Shown here one piece after another: positions 23,269 to 30,665 of a DNA stretch of 37,409 nt (position 1 is the first letter of the stretch; every line of letters begins with the position of its first letter). The notes below the pieces were generated by a model. It saw only the letters and a program-made list of their open reading frames with translations, had not been told where the DNA came from and ran no database searches. Source of the stretch: an uncultured Oscillospiraceae bacterium. Its GTDB lineage: Bacteria; Bacillota; Clostridia; Oscillospirales; Acutalibacteraceae. The position numbers and the translations under genes were made by a program. The stretch is taken from positions 1 through 37,409 of the forward strand of contig UQLQ01000017.1 in the NCBI GenBank assembly GCA_900541905.1, written 5' to 3'.

Positions 23269-24306
23269 TTATATGGCTATAGATGTATGAGAGACAACGG
23301 ATTTAAATTGTTCTGAAAGATACTCATCTAATTTAGTAATGGAGAGGGTTAACATACTATTTTGGATATGCGTATATATTTGCAAAGTAGTTATGACATT
23401 AGAATGACCGAGTAAATGAGAAGCAGTTTTTACATCTACTTCGGATAGATATAATAAAGTAGCATATGTATGTCGGAGCATTTGAGGGGTAAAGTATATG
23501 ATTTGTTTTAATCCTTTTGGATTAAATTTACTTACAGCCTGTCCCTTTAAAATACTCCAATACTTTTCATTAATGCTGGATATATAGCTCTTCCATGCTG
23601 ATCTCCATGAACTAGGAGTATGTATATTTCCTTGTGAATTGGAACAAATATATCGGCTATTAGTATATTGGCTGCTTTGTTTTAGTAATTTTAATAAAAA
23701 AAGAGGAATTTTAATACGTCGAAGACTTAGGTCAGTTTTTGCTTGATGTTGTATTATGAATTTATTGTTATTTTCGTATACAGATTTATTAATGATAATT
23801 TCACAGTTATCAAAATCTATATCAGACCATTCTAGGCAAATCAATTCTCCTCTCCGCAATCCGGCTAACATAAATATAAGAGAAGTAATATACAATTTAT
23901 GTTGTTTGGTAATAAAAACTAAATGTTGCTCTGTTTGGTTTAATGAGCGCAACTCAGTTATAACAGCTTTTTTAGGAATTTTTCTACCCTTAGCAGGATT
24001 CCGCAATAAAATATCATTTTCGATAGCAAATTCAAATATTCTACTAATGAGATTACGAATGTATTTTAGTGTTCGTTTTCCCAAAGGTTTATTAATAGTA
24101 GGACTAAATTGTGCCAAAGATGATAACATGTCATCGATATGGTGAGCTTTAATTTGATTCATAGGGATATTTCCAATAAATTTGTTAGCATGATTTAAAT
24201 TACATATTAAACTTTTATGGTAATTTAAAGATATATTGGGTTGTATCTGATGTAAATAATAGTTTCCCCATTCACTAAAAGTATTATTTTCGTTTAAATA
24301 AAACAT
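23269..24306 (-). CDS. int: Tyrosine integrase of the element
   Basis: 345 residues. The N-terminal core-binding domain (about 5-110) has 'ITELRSLNQTEQ' at the junction to the catalytic domain. Catalytic residues: Arg151 in A-G-L-R-R-G-E, Arg278 in M-L-R-H-T-Y-A-T, His301 in H-L-L-G-H and the nucleophile Tyr311 in I-Y-T-H. In the box II pattern T-P-H-x-L-R-H the first His is Gln here (Gln275), a non-standard residue. There is no evident N-terminal arm-binding domain; the protein starts close to the core-binding domain. GGAAGGAGAG precedes the ATG. It catalyses integration into, and with a directionality factor excision from, tRNA-Trp. Confidence 0.92.
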   Translation of the reverse strand: MFYLNENNTFSEWGNYYLHQIQPNISLNYHKSLICNLNHANKFIGNIPMNQIKAHHIDDMLSSLAQFSPTINKPLGKRTLKYIRNLISRIFEFAIENDILLRNPAKGRKIPKKAVITELRSLNQTEQHLVFITKQHKLYITSLIFMLAGLRRGELICLEWSDIDFDNCEIIINKSVYENNNKFIIQHQAKTDLSLRRIKIPLFLLKLLKQSSQYTNSRYICSNSQGNIHTPSSWRSAWKSYISSINEKYWSILKGQAVSKFNPKGLKQIIYFTPQMLRHTYATLLYLSEVDVKTASHLLGHSNVITTLQIYTHIQNSMLTLSITKLDEYLSEQFKSVVSHTSIAI

Positions 24307-24467
24307 TTTATCTCTCCTTCCAATCCTTACAATAAATAATACCAGATATGATAAAAAAATAAAGATGTTTGTAAAAATAACATATTTTATTGTCTTAATC
24401 GCTTGTATTTTTATGCATATATTACAAAGTTTTTTATAAATAGAAAATTTAAGTAGATTTTATTGGA

Positions 24468-24514
24468 TATAATATACTTGAGAAAAGACATTCTAAAAAA
24501 GAATGTCTTTTCTC
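24468..24514 (+). promoter_or_regulatory. Main operon promoter with a hairpin at the transcription start
   Basis: TATAAT (24468-24473) is followed seven bases later by a perfect hairpin: GAGAAAAGACATTCT (24480-24494) with AGAATGTCTTTTCTC (24500-24514), then TTTTTA. I see no good -35 box. The transcript would begin with an intrinsic terminator-like hairpin, implying attenuation or a protected 5' end. Confidence 0.6.
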
Positions 24515-24546
24515 TTTTTACTGCATTGAAAGGAAGTGGTCATAAC

Positions 24547-24759
24547 ATGCAAGTGTTAAAAGAAAGGCTAGTTGGTATAGGTAATTCAAATAAATTTAAT
24601 TGGGAATATCACAATCTTGATACAGGAGAAAAGGGAATCGTGCAACTTGAATCCAATATGAATCGAAATGAAATCGTATCAGTTGATAATGACATAAATA
24701 AATTTTTATCGTCAGGTACGATATGCTTAAAGGAAATCTTAAATGAAACAAAACGATAA
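24547..24759 (+). CDS. Small protein, first gene of the element operon
   Basis: 70 residues from ATG 24547, after AAAGGAAGTGG. The open frame extends upstream to 24463, but that part is the hairpin leader. The sequence is soluble and mixed in charge, with W-E-Y-H-N-L-D-T-G-E-K-G and a C-terminal basic end N-E-T-K-R. No domain recognised. Position at the head of the operon could suit a regulator or excision factor, but no HTH is evident. Confidence 0.6.
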   Translation: MQVLKERLVGIGNSNKFNWEYHNLDTGEKGIVQLESNMNRNEIVSVDNDINKFLSSGTICLKEILNETKR

Positions 24760-24778
24760 ATGAAAGGAAGAATAAATT

Positions 24779-24973
24779 ATGATTATATCAGAAGAAAGAG
24801 AAACGGAATTATATGAATTATGGTCGTCAGAAACCAACGAAGAATGGACGCAAGAATGGCGCGATGAATTAACCAGTGCAGAAAAGAAGCTGGTAGAAAA
24901 TTGGGATAATGGCTGCGCAGAAGGATTAATAAAACTTTGTAAAGAGTTTAAAAAAGCAGAAGAAAGGAATTAA
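24779..24973 (+). CDS. Small acidic hypothetical protein
   Basis: 64 residues, highly acidic and helical, with four Trp (L-W-S-S-E-T-N-E-E-W, E-W-R-D-E-L, N-W-D-N-G). GAAAGGAAG precedes the ATG and the gene ends 4 bp before the ParA start. No known family. Its place next to parAB suggests a small accessory protein of that unit. Confidence 0.65.
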   Translation: MIISEERETELYELWSSETNEEWTQEWRDELTSAEKKLVENWDNGCAEGLIKLCKEFKKAEERN

Positions 24974-24977
24974 AATT

Positions 24978-25763
24978 ATGATAATTTCAGTAGCAAACCA
25001 AAAAGGCGGCGTGGGAAAAACAACTACCACATTAAACATAGGAGCAGGACTTATAAAAGTAGGAAAACGTGTATTACTGATTGACGCTGATCCGCAGAAT
25101 CATTTAAGCCGATGGCTTGGTTTTACACCTGACAGCAAACCAACACTCAGCGATTTAATTTACCAAGAAGTATCGGGAGCGAAAACAAATAATTACTCAG
25201 ATTTTATTCGTAAGAATCAAACTGAAAATATAGATTATATACCATCTACAAGGATTATGTCCGGTGCAATTATGATATTGGGATTAGACAACGATAGTCA
25301 AAACGTATTAAGCCGTATCTTTAAACAACCGTATTTTTCGGAGAACTACGACTATATTATATTCGACTGTCAGCCTTCTTTGGATTTACTGGTTTCAAAT
25401 ATATTGAAATGCTGTGATAAGCTGCTTATCCCTGTACAATCAGACCCATTGGCTTACGAAGGAGTCAGTGATATGTTAGATAAACTCCAACAAATCAAAC
25501 AAACACAGGACATAAAAAAATATATTCTCGGAATGCTTATCACAATGTATCAAAAAAAGACGAATGTATCCCATGCCGTACAAGAAGCATTGGTTACTAG
25601 TTATGGAGAATATGTTTTTGAAGATTATATACCACTGAGAACAGAAGCGAAACAAAGCAGTATAACCAGAGAAAGCCTGATTAAATATCCAAAATCTGAT
25701 GTGGGACAGAGTTATATGAACATTGTCAATAAAATTATGGAAAGGAGTTTATCAAATGGCTAA
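24978..25763 (+). CDS. parA: ParA/Soj-type partition ATPase
   Basis: 261 residues. The deviant Walker A K-G-G-V-G-K-T-T (residues 9-16) carries the signature Lys9 and Lys14. Walker A' is L-L-I-D-A-D-P-Q, and Walker B is I-I-F-D-C-Q-P-S near 118-125. The family binds DNA nonspecifically with ATP and moves ParB-bound DNA. In conjugative elements it helps keep the excised circular form in both daughter cells. AAAGGAA precedes the ATG. It overlaps the ParB-like gene by 8 nt. Confidence 0.93.
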   Translation: MIISVANQKGGVGKTTTTLNIGAGLIKVGKRVLLIDADPQNHLSRWLGFTPDSKPTLSDLIYQEVSGAKTNNYSDFIRKNQTENIDYIPSTRIMSGAIMILGLDNDSQNVLSRIFKQPYFSENYDYIIFDCQPSLDLLVSNILKCCDKLLIPVQSDPLAYEGVSDMLDKLQQIKQTQDIKKYILGMLITMYQKKTNVSHAVQEALVTSYGEYVFEDYIPLRTEAKQSSITRESLIKYPKSDVGQSYMNIVNKIMERSLSNG

Positions 25764-26733
25764 ATTCTCTTTACAAATACAACCTAGTATTCCAACGCCA
25801 GAAGAGGCATATCGACAAACCTTAGAAGGGTCAAGAACAGAAAATTCTGAATCGATTGTTTCTCTTCCGATAAAACTTCTAAACCATGCACAAAATCATG
25901 ACTTTCATATTCAGGAAGATAAAGTAAATGATTTAAGAGAAAGTATTCGTGAAAAAGGGATTTTAATGCCACTCATTGTACGTGAATATTCAGATGTTCC
26001 GGGATATTATGAAATTATAGCAGGTCACCATCGTTATGAGGCTGCCAAAAAAGAAAAGGTAGAAAAGGTTCCATGCATTATTAAAAATGTTACAGACGAT
26101 GAAGCCGCACTTATTATGATTGATACTAATATCCAACGTGGTTTTACTGATATGAAGCCTAGTGAAATCGCAAGAGTATTAAAAAAACGACATGAGATAT
26201 TATGCAGGCAGGGGAGAAGAACTGATTTAAAAGAACATTCAGTAACTTCTGGACAAGATGGCCAGAAGTTAGAAAAAGAAAGTAAAATGAGTTCCAGAAG
26301 CATTAGAAGATACATAGCGCTGAATAATCTTATTTCTCCATTAATGGATTTTGTTGATAATAAAACAATATCCATGTTATCAGGCGTTGAACTTTCTTAT
26401 ATCAGAAGAGAAAATCAAGAGAAAATATCAAATTTTTTATTGGTGTATAAAAATAAAATGACATTAGACCAAGCAGAAAATTTAAAGCAACTTGATAAAG
26501 AAGGGAATTTTCCAAAAGAACTGACTGAATTTTTTGACCCGCCAAAATCTAAGAAAACACAAGAAAAAGCAAAGAAAAATAATGTTATAAAAATCAAATT
26601 GGATGAACTAAAGAATTACATTCCAAATGATATATATAATGAAGAAAATAATTCTCCTGATGATATAAAATTTCTTATATTTGAGGCTTTGGAATTTTAT
26701 ATTACCAATAGAAGGAATGACACAAATGAATGA
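25756..26733 (+). CDS. parB: ParB/Spo0J-type protein
   Basis: About 325 residues from ATG 25756, which follows AAAGGAG; the upstream extension to 25723 has no ribosome site. The N-terminal ParB/Srx domain (about 35-130) has V-N-D-L-R-E-S-I-R-E-K-G, I-I-A-G-H-H-R-Y-E-A-A-K and D-T-N-I-Q-R-G. The H-H-R form replaces the classical G-E-R-R/G-H-R-R of chromosomal ParB, common in element-borne homologues. A central HTH region follows: M-K-P-S-E-I-A-R-V and S-R-S-I-R-R-Y-I. The ParA partner lies upstream. I did not find a clear parS (TGTTTCACGTGAAACA-like) palindrome. Confidence 0.88.
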   Translation: MAKFSLQIQPSIPTPEEAYRQTLEGSRTENSESIVSLPIKLLNHAQNHDFHIQEDKVNDLRESIREKGILMPLIVREYSDVPGYYEIIAGHHRYEAAKKEKVEKVPCIIKNVTDDEAALIMIDTNIQRGFTDMKPSEIARVLKKRHEILCRQGRRTDLKEHSVTSGQDGQKLEKESKMSSRSIRRYIALNNLISPLMDFVDNKTISMLSGVELSYIRRENQEKISNFLLVYKNKMTLDQAENLKQLDKEGNFPKELTEFFDPPKSKKTQEKAKKNNVIKIKLDELKNYIPNDIYNEENNSPDDIKFLIFEALEFYITNRRNDTNE

Positions 26734-27095
26734 AAATAATATATTTCCTATTAGAAACATTTTTACCATATGAAATCCTTTTATCAACCATAATATTACT
26801 ATCAGCATGTCTGTTAATCATACTGATTTTTGAAGAATTCGCAAGAAGTCTATACCGCTTATCCGACCAATTTTTCTTTAGAATATTGGCATGTGTAACA
26901 ACGGAATGTGCAGCAGTTTTGTGGTATTTTTGGGCAAAAAATTTTATTCAAACCCGTCCACAGATTAAAGAATATGGAAATTTACCTATCACTGTTTTTA
27001 TCATTATCAGTGTTAATGTTATGATCATGACAGGTATTCTAACATCATTACATATACACAACTGTAGATCTGAAAAACAAAATCGGCAGAAATAA
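26730..27095 (+). CDS. Small three-helix membrane protein
   Basis: 121 residues, starting inside the ParB stop (ATGA overlap). Hydrophobic segments lie at about 5-35, 50-68 and 85-106, with a basic C-terminus (R-S-E-K-Q-N-R-Q-K). No recognised family. It ends just before a hairpin of the recurring AAGACATTCT type. Confidence 0.6.
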   Translation: MKIIYFLLETFLPYEILLSTIILLSACLLIILIFEEFARSLYRLSDQFFFRILACVTTECAAVLWYFWAKNFIQTRPQIKEYGNLPITVFIIISVNVMIMTGILTSLHIHNCRSEKQNRQK

Positions 27096-27098
27096 GTT

Positions 27099-27127
27099 AA
27101 GACATTCTGTAATAGAATGTCTTTTCT
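27099..27127 (+). terminator. Recurring hairpin, copy 2
   Basis: AAGACATTCT (27099-27108) and AGAATGTCTT (27114-27123) with a 5-nt loop, followed by TTCTATTTTTA. It starts 3 bp after the stop of the membrane protein and 35 nt before the methylase ATG. Confidence 0.75.
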
Positions 27128-27158
27128 ATTTTTACAACACATGGAAAGGTGTGAAAAT

Positions 27159-27944
27159 ATGAAATGCGTATTAAAGTATCCAGGAGCAAAAAATAGGTTG
27201 GCTTCATGGATATGCAGTTACATACCTGCACATCAAGTATACTTGGAGCCATACTTTGGCAGTGGTGCAGTCTTTTTCAATAAAGAACCGGTAAAAATTG
27301 AAACCATCAATGATTTACACGGAGAAGTAGTAAACTACTTTAAAGTGATAAGAGATAAAACGGAGCAGCTTGCCTCTCTGCTGCAACTCACTCCTTACGC
27401 TCGTGATGAATATGAAAACTCATTTTCTATAAAAGAAGGAGAAACAGATGTAGAAAGAGCCAGAAAATTTGCGGTACGCTGCTGGCAGGGATTTGGATGT
27501 AGTAATCTATATAAAAATGGTTTTAGAACCAGTCAGCAAAGCAACAGCCCCCATACCACAAAAGAATGGAGAGAACTGCCTGAAAGAGTGATACAGGCAA
27601 ACAAACGATTATTGAATGCACAAATAGAAAATCTGCCTGCCTTAGAACTTATCAATAGATACAACACAGAAGATGTTTTTATCTATGTTGATCCGCCTTA
27701 CCTGCTAAATACAAGGAAAAGAAATCTATACCTCTATGAGATGAGCGATGAAGAACATGTGCAGCTGCTTACCTTACTAAAAAAGCACAAAGGACAAATA
27801 CTTATCTCAGGCTATGATAATGATTTATACAACGATATGCTAAAAGGATGGAATAAGGTATATAAACCAAATCAGGTAGAGCAAGGCTTAATCAGAACAG
27901 AAACACTTTGGATGAACTATGAAACGGGACAACTAATGCTGTGA
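27159..27944 (+). CDS. Dam-type (D12 class) adenine-N6 DNA methyltransferase
   Basis: 261 residues from ATG 27159, which follows GGAAAGGTG; an earlier in-frame start lies within the hairpin. Motifs: K-Y-P-G-A-K (6-11), SAM-binding Y-L-E-P-Y-F-G-S-G-A-V-F-F (28-40) and catalytic D-P-P-Y (178-181), the order of the alpha-class Dam/DpnM family. No restriction enzyme is adjacent, so it is an orphan methylase. It probably protects the element's DNA from host restriction after transfer, or marks it for regulation. Specificity is unknown; GATC is plausible for the family but not shown. Confidence 0.92.
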   Translation: MKCVLKYPGAKNRLASWICSYIPAHQVYLEPYFGSGAVFFNKEPVKIETINDLHGEVVNYFKVIRDKTEQLASLLQLTPYARDEYENSFSIKEGETDVERARKFAVRCWQGFGCSNLYKNGFRTSQQSNSPHTTKEWRELPERVIQANKRLLNAQIENLPALELINRYNTEDVFIYVDPPYLLNTRKRNLYLYEMSDEEHVQLLTLLKKHKGQILISGYDNDLYNDMLKGWNKVYKPNQVEQGLIRTETLWMNYETGQLML

Positions 27945-27954
27945 GGAGTAACTG

Positions 27955-28278
27955 ATGACAGACAGAGAAAAAAATCAAGAAAAATTAGAGTTGGAATTGC
28001 GAAAAGAGAGGTATGAGGATGCAGTATTTGGTCTTGTCCTCTTTATTTTCTTGACCTTGGCAGTCCTTTTGATCTACTGTGCAACCTCAACTTCATCACA
28101 GGAGACTGTACATGTAAAAGTATATGGAAATGGTGTTCTTCTTTTGGAGTACACAGGAAAAAGCAACAGCTGGAAGAAATCGGGAGAGGGATACTCTTTT
28201 ACAGTTGATGAAAAAAACTATATTTTTAAAGATGTTGATACTATTGAAATAACTAATCTTGAAGACAAGGAGGAATGA
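27955..28278 (+). CDS. Single-pass membrane protein with an extracellular beta domain
   Basis: 107 residues. A charged N-terminus of about 25 residues is followed by one membrane helix (about 26-48) and an outside domain of about 60 residues: V-H-V-K-V-Y-G-N-G-V-L-L-L-E-Y, then V-D-T-I-E-I-T-N. GAGGAG precedes the ATG, 10 bp after the methylase stop. Family not recognised; a small envelope protein of the element. Confidence 0.6.
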   Translation: MTDREKNQEKLELELRKERYEDAVFGLVLFIFLTLAVLLIYCATSTSSQETVHVKVYGNGVLLLEYTGKSNSWKKSGEGYSFTVDEKNYIFKDVDTIEITNLEDKEE

Positions 28279-28284
28279 ATCAAA

Positions 28285-28983
28285 GTGGAAGAGATGATAG
28301 GATTTTTTGTATTTATCCCTATTTTAATTCTCATGTATACTATTTTTTGTTTTTTTGGAGGAAAGAAAATTCTGAGAGAAAAAGAACATCTGACAGGCAA
28401 AATTCCTTTTAGATTACTTTTTAATTATCCCCTATTTTCTTTGAAAACAGTCATTGCGACATTATCAGTCGGACTTTTAAATTTCTTTTTATTTATTACA
28501 TTAAGATATGTAGATATAAATATTTCTGATTCTTGGCAATTAAAATTATTGATTGCAATTATCTTTATTATACTTTGCGCCGGTATTTTACTTTTTATGA
28601 GAGACACTCCTGTGAAAATTGTAAAAGAGGAATCTATACAAGAACGAACGCCTGAAAGTTGGAATATTTTAACGTGGATTGCGGATAAAGAAGATTTTTT
28701 AAAAGTGATAAACGGAGACAGGGAACTTAAGTATCCGGTGTCATTGTGGATAGAAAATTTTCATAACTCTCCTTTCATCGGAGACCTGATTTTTTACAGT
28801 GAAGCTATAGACGGTCGTATTACAGGCCGGTGGATAATATTGAGAATTACCGATATAACAAAAACCGAGGGTACTGTGACTGTAGGTATAGAACCTTGCA
28901 AGCTCGTAACAGACGGAACCATTGAAATACAGGATGAACTAAAAAAGCATGAAGCTTTCACAACCGATAGTGAGACCACATAA
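28285..28983 (+). CDS. Membrane protein with a C-terminal cytoplasmic domain
   Basis: About 232 residues. AAGGAGG at 28267-28273 serves a GTG at 28285; ATG 28294 is the alternative. Three membrane helices (about 4-27, 48-72, 82-105) are followed by a soluble domain of about 120 residues with W-N-I-L-T-W-I-A-D-K-E-D-F and R-I-T-G-R-W-I-I-L-R-I-T-D-I. No family recognised. It is in the same transcription unit as its neighbours (6-bp and 15-bp gaps). Confidence 0.6.
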   Translation: MEEMIGFFVFIPILILMYTIFCFFGGKKILREKEHLTGKIPFRLLFNYPLFSLKTVIATLSVGLLNFFLFITLRYVDINISDSWQLKLLIAIIFIILCAGILLFMRDTPVKIVKEESIQERTPESWNILTWIADKEDFLKVINGDRELKYPVSLWIENFHNSPFIGDLIFYSEAIDGRITGRWIILRITDITKTEGTVTVGIEPCKLVTDGTIEIQDELKKHEAFTTDSETT

Positions 28984-28998
28984 GGAGATGAGAAATAA

Positions 28999-29367
28999 AT
29001 GCTTGATGTGAAACAAGAACATGAAAAATTAATGAAGTATCTGAAAGAACATCATGATAAATGTATGAATAAAGACTTTTATTTAATTGATTCTAAAAAT
29101 GAATTTATGGAAGGAATACATGAATTAAAAATCCGAAAAGAATATTATGAAGCGATTCTAAGTGGAAAGAAAACATTTGAAATTCGCAGAGACGACAGAC
29201 CATATCATGAAGGAGATTTTTTGAAATTAAAAGTATATGAAAACGGTACTTTTACAGGAGAAGAAACCATATGTAAGGTGACCTATATCTATCGAGAAGA
29301 ACTATGCAAAGAAGGTTACTGTGTAATGTCAATAGATGTCGATGGAAACACTGAAATATTAAGATAA
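28999..29367 (+). CDS. DUF3850 (ASCH/PUA-like) domain protein
   Basis: 122 residues. Residues about 40-118 match DUF3850: H-E-L-K-I-R-K-E-Y-Y-E-A-I-L-S-G-K-K-T-F-E-I-R, then D-R-P-Y-H-E-G-D-F-L-K-L. This family is related to ASCH/PUA RNA-binding folds and is frequent on phages and mobile elements, with no proven function. Residues 1-38 are an extra charged helix. GGAGATGAG precedes the ATG. Confidence 0.8.
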   Translation: MLDVKQEHEKLMKYLKEHHDKCMNKDFYLIDSKNEFMEGIHELKIRKEYYEAILSGKKTFEIRRDDRPYHEGDFLKLKVYENGTFTGEETICKVTYIYREELCKEGYCVMSIDVDGNTEILR

Positions 29368-29383
29368 TAAGGAGAAATAACAA

Positions 29384-29539
29384 ATGACAACACTATATGA
29401 ATCCATTTTAAAAGACTTATCAGAGCAGCATATTAATAAGAATGTGTACACAACCCCACAGCAAGCAGAATTGAAATTGAAAGCATACTCTAAAGAAAAA
29501 ACTGATTGGTTATATCGAACATATAAAAATATTGCATAG
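29384..29539 (+). CDS. 51-residue hypothetical protein
   Basis: ATG at 29384 follows AAGGAGAAATAAC closely, and TAG is at 29537-29539. The protein starts M-T-T-L-Y-E-S-I-L-K, contains T-T-P-Q-Q-A-E-L-K and ends K-N-I-A. Codon use and ribosome site look genuine, and it fills the space between the DUF3850 gene and the next hairpin exactly. No family recognised. Confidence 0.65.
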   Translation: MTTLYESILKDLSEQHINKNVYTTPQQAELKLKAYSKEKTDWLYRTYKNIA

Positions 29540-29579
29540 AAAAAGACATTCTGAATTTTTGAGAATGTCTTTTTTATTT
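29540..29579 (+). terminator. Recurring hairpin, copy 3
   Basis: AAAAAGACATTCT (29540-29552) and AGAATGTCTTTTT (29562-29574) form a 13-bp stem with a 9-nt loop, then T-rich sequence. It begins one base after the 51-residue protein's stop. Confidence 0.8.
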
Positions 29580-29582
29580 TGC

Positions 29583-29599
29583 TGGGACGAACCGTCCCA
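29583..29599 (+). promoter_or_regulatory. Small GC hairpin directly before a ribosome site
   Basis: TGGGACG (29583-29589) and CGTCCCA (29593-29599) form a 7-bp stem with loop AAC, ending five bases before AAAGGAG of the next gene. Its GC content stands out in AT-rich surroundings. It may influence translation of, or protect, the mRNA for 29618-30601. Confidence 0.45.
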
Positions 29600-29617
29600 A
29601 TAGAAAGGAGCTAAAAT

Positions 29618-30601
29618 ATGATTTTAAATTACGTTGAAATGGAAAATCAATATATAACAAATTTTAATAAAAAAGGACTGGATATTAATATTTTGAAGCC
29701 GGATGACTTTGAGGACTACAAAAAATTTGTAGAGGAAAGTGGAAACAAAGTCACAGTAGTCGGCAACACCAAATTAAAATCTGTAAAGGAAGATAATGAT
29801 AATAACTATATCACCATACAAGGTAAGAAATTTGGAGTAACAGACGGAAAAATGTGTTCAGTCAAAGGATATATTCCGGTTGGAAATAATCAATTTGTAC
29901 GTCTGGAAAAAACATATTTAATGGGAGCAATCATCGCTAGTTCTTGCGGTATTGCTGCATGCGGAGTGATTACCGGATTGGCCATAGCACTGCCACTGCA
30001 ACAATCTGTGCCGGCCACTACCTCTTCCCTTCTCATGGAAAGTGGAAGTGACTGGGACGGACAGCAGCACCTAAATGGAGAAGGCTCCATTTCATCACAA
30101 GAAAATACGTCCATACCGGGATATGCGCGGGTATCTACCAGCAAAGACAGACCGTACCTATCTTTATATAATCCTCCGGAAAATACAGTAAACTTTGTAT
30201 ATACCATAACCAAACCACTAGATACCGTACAGGAAGGCACGTTTTCCACAGTCGAGCAAGCACAGAACTATATAAACAGTCACGCCGTTACATACGAAAA
30301 CTACTATAATTCGGAAACAAACGAATATCAACTGAAAGACAGCAACGACAATGTGACAGATATTTTGACAGAATATAAGTCAATTGCAAATACAGACGGC
30401 ACTTATACTGTTATCAAAGTAACATCGAAAATGATTTATTTCACAAACGGAATTGCACCGGATAAAGCTGTCGATTGGAACGTTTATAATTCTCTTGGAC
30501 AAGGCAGTCATAAAGTACAAGTTCGAATTTCTACCTATGATGTTGAAACAAACGTTCAATGTTATGGAGCAATTCAGGATACAGAAATCACAGTATCCTA
30601 A
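29618..30601 (+). CDS. Membrane-anchored protein with an extracellular Ig-like domain
   Basis: 327 residues. A cytoplasmic N-terminal domain (1-97) with K-S-V-K-E-D-N-D-N-N-Y-I-T-I-Q-G-K-K-F-G precedes a membrane helix (about 100-127, Y-L-M-G-A-I-I-A-S-S-C-G-I-A-A-C-G). A Ser-rich linker follows, then an outside beta domain (about 165-325) with I-P-G-Y, L-Y-N-P-P-E-N-T-V-N-F-V-Y-T-I and a final T-x-V-Q-C-Y-G-A-I-Q-D-T-E-I-T-V strand. The I-P-G-Y ... N-P-x-x-N-x-V-x-F pattern recurs in Firmicute surface proteins of conjugative elements. AAAGGAG precedes the ATG. Likely an envelope component linked to the surface genes downstream. Its stop is 12 bp before the 27-bp inverted repeat. Confidence 0.7.
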   Translation: MILNYVEMENQYITNFNKKGLDINILKPDDFEDYKKFVEESGNKVTVVGNTKLKSVKEDNDNNYITIQGKKFGVTDGKMCSVKGYIPVGNNQFVRLEKTYLMGAIIASSCGIAACGVITGLAIALPLQQSVPATTSSLLMESGSDWDGQQHLNGEGSISSQENTSIPGYARVSTSKDRPYLSLYNPPENTVNFVYTITKPLDTVQEGTFSTVEQAQNYINSHAVTYENYYNSETNEYQLKDSNDNVTDILTEYKSIANTDGTYTVIKVTSKMIYFTNGIAPDKAVDWNVYNSLGQGSHKVQVRISTYDVETNVQCYGAIQDTEITVS

Positions 30602-30613
30602 TCATATACCCGT

Positions 30614-30640
30614 TAGAGCAGACTTATTAAGCCACGTTAT
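30614..30640 (+). repeat. Left arm of a perfect 27-bp inverted repeat
   Basis: The exact reverse complement of 31211-31237. The core GCAGACTTATTAAGCC includes the small dyad CTTA-T-TAAG. It sits between the stop of the Ig-like membrane protein and the ribosome site of the small surface protein. Flanking bases diverge at once on both sides. Confidence 0.95.
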
Positions 30641-30665
30641 GCGTAGAAACAAAGGAGAAATCACC

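Noticed and set aside
25756..26733. A parS centromere near parAB
   Set aside because: I looked for a TGTTTCACGTGAAACA-like 16-bp palindrome in and around the genes and found none that convinces; the element may use a different site.
30453..30665. An upstream start for the small surface protein, reading through the left inverted repeat
   Set aside because: The frame is open back to 30453, but this overlaps the end of the Ig-like protein gene in another frame, would bury the signal peptide, and the ATG at 30666 has a good ribosome site.
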